Below are positions 5,959-11,902 of a stretch of DNA of 16,853 nucleotides, one piece after another. Where the stretch lies: NCBI GenBank assembly GCA_026395315.1, contig JAPLYY010000070.1, positions 1-16,853 of the forward strand, read 5' to 3'. Each line of letters opens with the position of its first letter. The first letter of the stretch is position 1. This DNA is from Candidatus Shapirobacteria bacterium. Lineage in GTDB: Bacteria; Patescibacteriota; Microgenomatia; UBA12405. Below the pieces are notes generated by a model. It saw only the letters and a program-made list of their open reading frames with translations. It did no database searches and had not been told where the DNA came from. The position numbers and the translations under genes were made by a program.

Positions 5959-7148
5959 AAATAAAGCACCTTAGTAATGGAGTCAGGGTAGTAGTAGTAC
6001 CGCTGAAGGGTCTGAAAGCAGTCACTATTGAGGTGTTTGTCAAGATTGGGTCAAAATACGAAAAGGCCGGGGAACATGGATTAAGCCATTTTTTGGAGCA
6101 TATGGCGTTTAAAGGAACGGATAAAAGAGCCTCAGCTGAGGTGGTTAACCGGGAAATTGATGCCAAGGGTGCCAGCTACAATGCCGGGACGGGTCAGGAG
6201 AACACATCATACTATATTAAAACAGTCAAAGAAAACCTGGAGTGGGGATTGGAGATGTTGTCGGACATAGTTCTAAATCCAAAAATTGAAGTTAAAGAGG
6301 TAATAAAAGAGCGGGGAGTAATTGTGGAGGAGCTGCGGATGTACTCAGATAATCCGGCAATGGGATTATCAGAGGATTTTTATGATTTTATGTTCGGCGA
6401 AAGCAAAATAGGTTGCTGGGATGTGGGAGGAAAGGTAGCCGAAGTAGCTAAATATAATAGAAGAGAGGTGGTGGGCTATCGGCAGAAATATTTAAACCCG
6501 GAAAAAATGGTGGTGGTGGTGGCCGGAGATGTTGAAAATACGGAAGCGGTTGAGAAAATGATAGAGAAATATTTTGGCAGTTATGTAAACGTGAAGTCGA
6601 TTGATTTACCTAAAGTAGAGGTAATAGTGACTAAAAAAGATCATTTTGAAAGAATCAAGGAAGTAGAACAAGGACATTTCTGCGTGGGGGTGGAAGGGAT
6701 AAGGCGGAATGATGAGCGCAGGTATGACTTGAAGGTATTGGAGGTCATTATGGCGGGGAACACATCATCACGATTGTTTAATGAGATCAGGGAGAAGCGA
6801 GGTTGGGGATTGGTGGGGGTTCAGAGCGGAGTGAAAGCTGATAAGTTAGAGAAAGCGATGGAGTTAACTGTATCGGAAATGATTAAAATGGCTTATTTAA
6901 TAACAGATGAGGAAATGACTCGGGCAAAGAGTTTTATCAGGGGTAAAACGGGACTGGCAATGGATAAAAGTGACTTCTGGAGTCAGTTTGTGGGGGACAG
7001 AGTGCTGCTGGACAACGAATTATCAACACCGGAAGAAGAATTGAAACAGATTGACAAAGTGGGTGTAAAAGAGGTAAAACAATTGGCAGCAGAACTATTT
7101 GTACCGGGTAGAATTAAGCGAATGTGGGTGAAAGCGAAAAAAGACTAG
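5955..7148 (+). CDS. M16-family zinc peptidase (pitrilysin/processing-peptidase-like)
   Basis: This 397-residue M16 metallopeptidase carries the inverted zinc motif HxxEH as H45-F-L-E48-H49 in LSHFLEHMAFKGT. The third ligand is E125 in GVIVEELRMYSDNP, 76 residues after H49 as is usual for the family. The C-terminal half holds the R/Y-type motif region RLFNEIREKRGWGL. The length fits the single-unit bacterial M16B type, which works as a dimer or with a partner to cut peptides. No signal peptide is visible, so it is probably cytoplasmic. The ATG overlaps the leuS stop (ATGA), marking coupled translation. The substrate is unknown. No inactivating change is seen. Confidence 0.93.
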   Translation: MKIKHLSNGVRVVVVPLKGLKAVTIEVFVKIGSKYEKAGEHGLSHFLEHMAFKGTDKRASAEVVNREIDAKGASYNAGTGQENTSYYIKTVKENLEWGLEMLSDIVLNPKIEVKEVIKERGVIVEELRMYSDNPAMGLSEDFYDFMFGESKIGCWDVGGKVAEVAKYNRREVVGYRQKYLNPEKMVVVVAGDVENTEAVEKMIEKYFGSYVNVKSIDLPKVEVIVTKKDHFERIKEVEQGHFCVGVEGIRRNDERRYDLKVLEVIMAGNTSSRLFNEIREKRGWGLVGVQSGVKADKLEKAMELTVSEMIKMAYLITDEEMTRAKSFIRGKTGLAMDKSDFWSQFVGDRVLLDNELSTPEEELKQIDKVGVKEVKQLAAELFVPGRIKRMWVKAKKD

Positions 7149-7688
7149 TTTTAGCAAAACATATATTTAACTGCCAGGCATTATCAGTAGGGGAATCCAA
7201 CCGATTTTTAGGTTTGATTGTTAGTATTCTGTGAACGGATGTTAGTGTGGATATTTATTGAAGGAAATGATGGTGGAGAGTCTGAAAGAAGTAGTTTGTG
7301 AGTTTAATTGATATAGAAGTGTGGGTTATCAGTTGGTTGGGGAATTTAATGAAAAATTGAAGAGAAATTTTGATTGAAATTGTGTCTGGGTGCGGTAAAT
7401 ATGTTATAGAAAGGAACTAATTGTAGAATAAAATAACGAGTTATAGGGCACGTTAATGCGGTGATAATAGAGTGATGTTTTGAATGAATTATAATGCGGA
7501 GAAAAGCGGTAAATGTTAATTAATATGCGGAATAAGATGTATATTGGGAATAAATAATGCGGAATATTGCTATGTAGAGATTATTAGATATACTATTGCT
7601 ACTCGGGGATTTCAGCCAAAGGCTGATCGGCCTGTGGCCGAGGCGCAGTTTATTGACTAGTGTCAGTTCTTGGAAGAATATTGTTTAT
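7149..7688 (+). other. 540-bp gene-free stretch with recurring ATGCGG motif
   Basis: No frame stays open usefully on either strand. The + strand is rich in G and T. ATGCGG, usually inside (A/T)TAATGCGG, recurs at 7456, 7494, 7525 and 7557 with steps of 38, 31 and 32 bp. GCGGTAAAT occurs at 7392 and 7506. I found no RNase P, tmRNA or SRP signature. The right end carries a double hairpin (7612-7641) and a TTGACT that could be the -35 of the tRNA gene. Confidence 0.45.
7612..7641 (+). repeat. Double hairpin repeat upstream of tRNA-Pro
   Basis: Two adjoining perfect hairpins: TCAGCC-AAA-GGCTGA, then TCGGCC-TGT-GGCCGA. The first arm pair recurs at 10825-10838 on the other side of the integrated element. 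Confidence 0.65.
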
Positions 7689-7762
7689 CGGGGATTGGCG
7701 CAATTGGCTAGCGCGCACGGTTCGGGATCGTGAGGTTGCTGGTTCGAATCCAGTATCCCCGA
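7689..7762 (+). tRNA. tRNA-Pro (anticodon CGG)
   Basis: The cloverleaf folds fully. The 7-bp acceptor stem is CGGGGAT with ATCCCCG and the D stem is GCGC/GCGC with GG in the loop. The anticodon stem CACGG/TCGTG holds loop TTCGGGA, giving anticodon CGG with T33 and G37. The T arm is GCTGG/CCAGT with loop TTCGAAT. The C1 start and G37 are typical of tRNA-Pro. The discriminator is A and CCA is not encoded. TTGACT at 7653 and a weak -10 near 7676 could drive it. Its 3' half is the apparent attachment site of the neighbouring element. Confidence 0.93.
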
Positions 7763-9321
7763 CTATCTTTTACAAGTCGGTCTTTGAGGAGGGTGGCGTA
7801 AGGCTCATTTAGCGTAAAGTTAGTTACATTCTTGTTGTCGACAGTAAAGTTCGCAAAGATAATTCGGGTAATTAAGTCTTTTATCAACGGATTTCCAAGT
7901 TTGTAGATTCTTTCCGCATCTTTTGATAGGTTCGCAAACTGTTCAAGAGTGAGCATTTCAGCGTTGGGGTTTGATATTTTTCGTCTGATTTTTGTGTTCT
8001 CTTTTACAAGTTCACTTTTTTCCTTTTGCCAGGTACTAATTTGTTTTTGATTTTCCTTGATAACAATTTGTTTTAAGCCTGGGTTTCCAATAGCCAACGC
8101 TTTATCTCTAATTTGCCTTTTCAGCGCAGTTATCTGAGCCGAATTACTTTTTAAGTGACGGATATTTTCTTTATTTTGTTTCTCCTTGTCTTCTAGGTAA
8201 AATTTTTGATAATCGGGGTAATCTTTATCGGAAAGTCCCAAACCATCAAGTAGAAACAGTTTGATGAAGTCAGATAACACCTTGGCCCGAGTTATTTTGG
8301 GTTTTATTTTTAATGCATGTTTAGGGCATTCACTATTCTTGCAATCGACGTAAAGGTAATGTTTTGTTTTATCTCCCCGAAGCGAAGGGTAGACACTGCA
8401 AGTTTGATGGCAGTAGTGGCAGGTAACCATTTTTCGAAACGGATAAAAAGTGGGGTTAAAGTTTTTGTTTGGTTTTATCCGACGGTAAGATAGATTCTGT
8501 ATATGGTCAAATTCGTCTTTGGTGGTGACAGGAATAAATCCTTGAGTTTTAATTAGGTCCACTGTTTCTCCCATTTCATTTGTCAATAAACCGTAATAAA
8601 AGGGATTCTTGAACATATCGCTCAAGGTTTGCGGTGTGAAGGTGATTATCTTTCCCTCTTTGGTTTTCTTTTCGTAACCATCCCCATTTATTTGTTTAGC
8701 AATGACGCCCAAAGAATCACCGTTGTATCTCATCTTCCAAGCCTTAACGACCAGATGAAACATTTTATTGGGGACATAATAGTCTTGGTCGTTTCTCTTG
8801 TAACCGTGTTTTGGTTAGGGTGTTTTTCCCTCGATAAAATTGCCATGATTACCACGGGTGACGACTTGTGATAAATGGTCGCTGTAATGTTTGGATAGAG
8901 CAAAGGTAATTCCTAAAAGGAGCTTACCACTGGCATTGTTGGTGAAATGATAAATTGGAAACCTTAAATCTTTAATTATCTTGTCATCAATCATGTTCAA
9001 TATCACTCCTCCCTCAAGCATATTACGGCTCAATCGGTCGGGGTGGTAAGCGATAATTCCATCTATTTTGCCGTCTTTGACATCTCTAAGTAATTGGTCA
9101 AATTTTGGTCTTTTGCCTGGAATTTTGGCTGAACCTTTTTCTCTGACCGCCTTTCCGACAATTGGGATTTCACTTTTCTCTGCAAATTTCCTACAAGCTT
9201 TTATTTGGTCCTTAAATGAACGGAACTGTCTTCCATCTTCTTTCCGTGATTTTCGGACATAAAGTCTATAACGAAGTTTTTTAGTATCAACCTCACCGTC
9301 GTAAAGGTCATCAATCAGCAT
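7708..9321 (-). pseudogene. Large serine recombinase, interrupted by an in-frame TAA
   Basis: Read through one internal stop, this is a 537-residue large serine recombinase, a full length for the family. The N-terminal part (9321-8815) has the catalytic serine S25 in LYVRKSRKEDGRQ and the HPDRLSRN motif at 93-100. After the TAA at 8815-8817 the same frame continues with PKHGYKRNDQDYYVP and the recombinase domain. A zinc-ribbon-like Cys set (CHYC, HQTC, CKNSEC) and a charged coiled coil follow. No base is missing; only one codon is a stop. The last ~17 residues (GYWIRTSNLTIPNRAR) are read from the antisense of tRNA-Pro, so the 3' end lies in the attachment site. TATCAT 6 nt before the ATG is a leaderless promoter. 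It may be a recent pseudogene, a sequence error, two split polypeptides or readthrough; the first two are most likely. Confidence 0.85.
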
Positions 9322-9327
9322 ACATTC

Positions 9328-9333
9328 ATGATA
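9328..9333 (-). promoter_or_regulatory. -10 box of the serine recombinase
   Basis: On the minus strand this reads TATCAT, with 6 nt to the ATG at 9321, the same geometry as the other leaderless genes. Confidence 0.4.
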
Positions 9334-9390
9334 GCCCGAAATTCACCAATTGTCATTGCAACTACCGATCTTTTTTGTAATACTGAATGC

Positions 9391-10194
9391 ATGATAGAAA
9401 ATATTCCCCAACCACAAATACCCACCCCAGTACCCCAGCCAGTCCTGAATCAACCAAAGCCAATGTTGCCGATCGTTTTAGCCCTAATAATCGTGGCTTT
9501 AGTTAGCGGGGGCGGTGTTTACTACTGGCGACAGATAGAAGTTAATAGATTACAAAGCGACTCCACTAACTTAACAAAAATTATTAACACTACCAAGACC
9601 ACAATTACACCTACACCAACTGAAACTCCACAAACACTTTCTGATTCAAAAACTGGATTAATTATTAACGGCAATAGGGTAGAAATTGGCGACGGTAAAA
9701 CGGTTATGCCTGTTGTTAAGATGGTTAGTGAGTTTATTAACCCAGATGAATACAAGCTCTATATAGTGAGAAAATCGGAGACAACTGGTGACAATCAACC
9801 AAATTGTAATGAGGCTGTTTATTTACAAAAGGGAATAAATGCCCTAAAAAAGATAACTACAGGAAATTCATGCGAGTTTTCATATTTTGCTGATGTTGCC
9901 TTTATTAGTAACGAAGCTAAAATATTTTATGTTCAGGTTGGTGGTGACGGAAGTGCAATAACTTTATATGACACTGACGGCGCAGAAATTAAATTTGCTG
10001 ACGATAAGAAAATATTATCTGGATGGGTTTTAGGATCGATTGATGGATATGGATGGGATTGGAGTTATAAAACAAAAATTGCCACCTTACACCTCTGGAA
10101 GGAATTAGGTGCGAAAAATGCCATTGTTTTAGTTGACATGGACAAATCGAAGATTATTCCAGAAACATTTAAGGAGACTGGACCGGCTCGTTAG
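9391..10194 (+). CDS. Membrane-anchored hypothetical protein of the element
   Basis: This 267-residue protein has a proline-rich cytoplasmic N-terminus (PQPQIPTPVPQP), one membrane segment at about residues 26-46, a Thr/Pro-rich spacer with TITPTPTETPQ and an outer domain of about 180 residues. The outer domain looks beta-rich, contains two cysteines (PNCNEAV and NSCEF) that could pair, and has several Gly-Asp turns (GGDGSAITLYDTDG). The family is not recognised. An upstream ATG at 9328 is possible but would add a non-hydrophobic 21-residue lead over the recombinase promoter, so I chose 9391. A weak TAATAC lies 7 nt before it. It is the main cargo of the element, diverges from the recombinase, and is C-rich on its coding strand, unlike the core genes. 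A surface or stalk role is only a guess. Confidence 0.7.
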   Translation: MIENIPQPQIPTPVPQPVLNQPKPMLPIVLALIIVALVSGGGVYYWRQIEVNRLQSDSTNLTKIINTTKTTITPTPTETPQTLSDSKTGLIINGNRVEIGDGKTVMPVVKMVSEFINPDEYKLYIVRKSETTGDNQPNCNEAVYLQKGINALKKITTGNSCEFSYFADVAFISNEAKIFYVQVGGDGSAITLYDTDGAEIKFADDKKILSGWVLGSIDGYGWDWSYKTKIATLHLWKELGAKNAIVLVDMDKSKIIPETFKETGPAR

Positions 10195-10457
10195 TTTTTC
10201 GCCTGCGAATCAAAAAGTTTTTATCGCTGATCCAATTTTCAGAGAAGTGCCTACGGTAGCGGTGGCATAGTTCAAAAATAGAATTTCAAACGAGGGGGGC
10301 AGTGTCGACAATAGTTTTCAGCTACGATAAAGCAGGACCATAGTAAGTTTAGGTTAGAATGATGATTGTTTAATCCTGTTTTGACAGTAATTAACGCAAT
10401 AAACTTAGCAACAACTTCTCTGTTTCAATAGTTCACAACAAGACTACTCTATATTTA

Positions 10458-10688
10458 TTATCCGTGGCGTCGTGGCTTTTTCTTGGTGATGACATAAATA
10501 ATGTCTCGACCATCCGGATGTTTTAATTTATCGTCATTATCCTCTGAAAGTGATTCTTTTACTTCAGATTTTGATAGTTCATTTATCAATGCGAATGACT
10601 TATTTTTAGGTTCATAAGCCTCGATCTTTTTAAGCAATTCTTCTGCCTTTTTTAGATCGTCTGGTGTTAACCCCTGTTTAATAGTCAT
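10458..10688 (-). CDS. Small charged hypothetical protein (76 aa)
   Basis: This is a soluble 76-residue protein. Residues 8-25 form a likely amphipathic helix (TPDDLKKAEELLKKIEAYE). An acidic middle (ESLSEDNDD) follows, and the protein ends in a strongly basic tail, TKKKPRRHG. It has no membrane segment and no cysteine, and the family is not recognised. A perfect TATAAT 10 nt upstream supports expression. It lies at the right end of the tRNA-Pro element and reads inward. A small DNA-binding or accessory role would fit size, charge and place but is not shown. Confidence 0.55.
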   Translation of the reverse strand: MTIKQGLTPDDLKKAEELLKKIEAYEPKNKSFALINELSKSEVKESLSEDNDDKLKHPDGRDIIYVITKKKPRRHG

Positions 10689-10698
10689 AGGTTAAACC

Positions 10699-10704
10699 AT
10701 TATA
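10699..10704 (-). promoter_or_regulatory. -10 box of the 76-residue gene
   Basis: On the minus strand this reads TATAAT, with 10 nt to the ATG at 10688. The leader would be about 4 nt at most. Confidence 0.45.
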
Positions 10705-10823
10705 CCCCGATAGATTCGCCAGCGAAGATTGAAGCTGTTGATAGTAATCGGACCGCCATTTTCTTATAATACAATTCAAGAGGTCGGCGGTTAGTTCGAA
10801 TTTAATCGTCTTTCCCCGACTAC

Positions 10824-10839
10824 GTCAGCCGCGGCTGAC
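10824..10839. repeat. 16-bp perfect palindrome beyond the element's right end
   Basis: GTCAGCCG followed by its exact complement CGGCTGAC. It shares TCAGCC/GGCTGA with the first hairpin at 7612 and is followed by a weaker palindromic stretch containing AGGCCT to about 10858. It lies one base after the putative right border and 24 bp before tRNA-Arg. Confidence 0.6.
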
Positions 10840-10863
10840 TTCGTCGAGGCAGGCCTGACTTTT

Positions 10864-10935
10864 GTCCTTATAGTTCAATGGATAGAACGGCCCCCCCCTA
10901 AGGGGCAAATGGTAGTCCGATTCTACCTGGGGACA
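10864..10935 (+). tRNA. tRNA-Arg (anticodon CCT), complete fold but unusual at U33 and U55
   Basis: The acceptor stem is GTCCTTA with TGGGGAC, using two G-T pairs. The D stem is GTTC/GAAC with GG in the loop. The anticodon stem GCCCC/GGGGC holds loop CCCCTAA, giving CCT. The T stem is GGTAG/CTACC with loop TCCGATT. The fold is complete, but two nearly invariant bases differ: position 33 is C instead of T, and position 55 is C instead of T. CCG follows the discriminator, so CCA is not encoded. The 8-C run could hide an error at position 33 but not at 55. It could be a decaying tRNA, a working but divergent one, or a sequence artefact. Confidence 0.75.
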
Positions 10936-10995
10936 CCGAAGTCCGACCCGCCTAGACTTGCGTCTACGCGAGGCTGGTTCCTGGTGGGGACACCG
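10914..10995 (+). repeat. Imperfect tandem duplication of the tRNA-Arg 3' end
   Basis: AGTCCGA...TGGGGACACCGA occurs twice: 10914-10939, covering the T arm and acceptor end of the tRNA, and 10940-10995. The second copy is longer and holds a hairpin (TAGAC-TTGC-GTCTA at 10953-10966). It could be an old integration scar. Confidence 0.45.
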
Positions 10996-11001
10996 AGACT
11001 C

Positions 11002-11029
11002 TTGACAATCGGCGAAAATTACCTAGACT
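11002..11029 (+). promoter_or_regulatory. Promoter of the 127-residue gene (-35 and -10)
   Basis: A perfect TTGACA at 11002-11007 and TAGACT at 11024-11029 are 16 bp apart, and 6 nt then lead to the ATG at 11036. This is the only gene here with a clear consensus -35. Confidence 0.5.
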
Positions 11030-11035
11030 GATAAT

Positions 11036-11419
11036 ATGATGAATGAAATGAGTGAGTTTAATCGGAATTGTCGAACGTTAGTAGTTAGCTTTGTAATAGC
11101 TGTTATGGCGATGATTCCATTACGGTTTGTGGAAGTAGGACAAATCGAGACAGCGCAGTTACCAACAGTGTTGGGTGAAACAATAGTTTTGCCTAGTGCC
11201 GAAGTACAACCGAAACTGTTTGAGGCACCTTATGACCAAGAGGGAAAGACAGATCAGGTATTGGGCACGTCAACCGAGGCTAGCTGTATTTCCCGGGATG
11301 AGGCTAATTTGTTGTTGGAGGGTTATGCCCAGAAATTGGAAACAGTTAGGTTGAATGATTTACAAAAACAACAAACAGCTAATGAGGTGCTGGCGGTAGA
11401 AGCGAGTGTGTGTAAATAA
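11036..11419 (+). CDS. Small membrane-anchored hypothetical protein (127 aa)
   Basis: A short polar N-terminus (NEMSEFNRNCR) leads into one hydrophobic segment, about residues 13-30 (TLVVSFVIAVMAMIPL). A mostly outer domain of about 95 residues follows. It has a Pro/Gln-rich part, the QVLGTSTEA stretch and a C-terminal helix rich in Leu, Gln and Asn (EGYAQKLETVRLNDLQKQQ). Two cysteines (C89 in ASCIS and the penultimate residue) could pair. The anchor may be a signal peptide or a permanent membrane helix. The family is not recognised. The start is fixed by a promoter ending 6 nt upstream; an in-frame ATG one codon later is equally possible. The G-rich coding strand matches the core genome, so the gene lies outside the tRNA-Pro element. 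Confidence 0.7.
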   Translation: MMNEMSEFNRNCRTLVVSFVIAVMAMIPLRFVEVGQIETAQLPTVLGETIVLPSAEVQPKLFEAPYDQEGKTDQVLGTSTEASCISRDEANLLLEGYAQKLETVRLNDLQKQQTANEVLAVEASVCK

Positions 11420-11425
11420 GTAAAA

Positions 11426-11461
11426 CCCTTCTCCTGACCCCTTCCCTTGACAGGGCAGGGA
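11426..11461 (+). repeat. Dispersed palindromic repeat, copy 2 (left of DUF559 gene)
   Basis: It contains TTCCCTTGACAGGGCA in the same orientation as the comEA copy, with the left flank CTCCTGACCCC. It lies between the end of the small anchored protein and the nuclease start. The possible stem TTCCCT/AGGGAA might also act as a terminator, but no T-run follows. Confidence 0.7.
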
Positions 11462-11472
11462 ATGAATATATT

Positions 11473-11900
11473 GTGAAAAAAGATATTGTTATTGAAGCTA
11501 AAACACAAAAATATCATTTGCGATATAGAGATTCACTAATTTGGGCAGCCAGAAAAAATCGGAGATCTGAAACAGAAGGAGAAAAGAGAATTTGGAATGA
11601 ATTATTAAGAAGAAAAAACCTGGGAGTTAAGTTTACCAAACAGAAACCAATAGATAGATTTGTAATTGATTTTATTGCTCGGAAATTTGTTTAGCTATTG
11701 AAATAGATGGTGAATCTCATGAAGTTAAGAAAGGCCGAGATGAGTTAAGAGACAAGTATTTAAAAGCTCTAGGAATAACTACACTAAGATTTTCAAATGA
11801 AGTGGTGATCAATAATTTGGACAAAGTTGAAGAAGTAATTAGAAGATATATTATCAACTCCCTTGCCCTGTCAAGGGAAAGGGTTGGGGATAGGGTTTGA
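11473..11900 (+). pseudogene. DUF559 (Vsr-like) endonuclease, one-base frameshift
   Basis: This is a PD-(D/E)XK-type nuclease of the DUF559 family. The N-terminal frame has ETEGEKRIWNELLRR and IDRFVIDF, then hits TAG at 11692. The next frame continues the family exactly: LAIEIDGESHE, a RDKYLKALGITTLRFSNEVV stretch and NNLDKVEEVI. One extra T in the short T-run near 11686 would restore K-F-C-L-A-I-E-I-D, so a single base is missing. The core acidic residues, E in SETEGEK, D in VIDF and E-I-D, are all encoded. The last ~14 residues (NSLALSRERVGDRV) come from repeat copy 3, and copy 2 lies just upstream in inverted orientation. The start is GTG at 11473. It is either a fresh pseudogene or a base-calling error. 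It ends 2 bp from the convergent PEGA gene. Confidence 0.8.
11859..11895 (-). repeat. Dispersed palindromic repeat, copy 3 (right end of DUF559 gene)
   Basis: This is an inverted copy relative to 894 and 11426. The minus strand contains TTTCCCTTGACAGGGCAAGG. It has a perfect 7-bp stem, TCCCTTG with CAAGGGA, around ACAGGG. It forms the 3' coding end of the nuclease gene. Confidence 0.7.
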
Positions 11901-11902
11901 TT

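Larger units (their letters stand above)
7756..10822. mobile_element. Putative integrated element at the 3' end of tRNA-Pro
   Basis: The proposed borders are TCCCCGACTA at 7756-7765 (tRNA end) and the same ten bases at 10813-10822. GTTCGAAT, the T-loop sequence, also occurs before both (7742 and 10794) at different spacing. The cargo is the serine recombinase next to the tRNA, one anchored hypothetical protein and one small acidic protein. 10195-10457 holds no gene I can see. The stretch does not keep the G-over-C bias of its surroundings: 9421-9480 has 23 C and 9 G on the + strand. The left border is well supported by the recombinase running into the tRNA. The right border rests on a short match. 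Confidence 0.55.

Noticed and set aside
7149..7688. Structural RNA gene (RNase P, tmRNA or SRP RNA)
   Set aside because: None of their conserved core sequences could be found; no strong global fold is evident by eye.
8815..8817. Stop-codon reassignment
   Set aside because: The stop is UAA, which also ends normal genes here such as mreB and murB; a point mutation or error is simpler.
10793..10822. A third, degenerate tRNA gene
   Set aside because: Only a T-loop-like GTTCGAAT and the ten-base border match; no acceptor, D or anticodon arm pairs. Better read as an attachment-site remnant.
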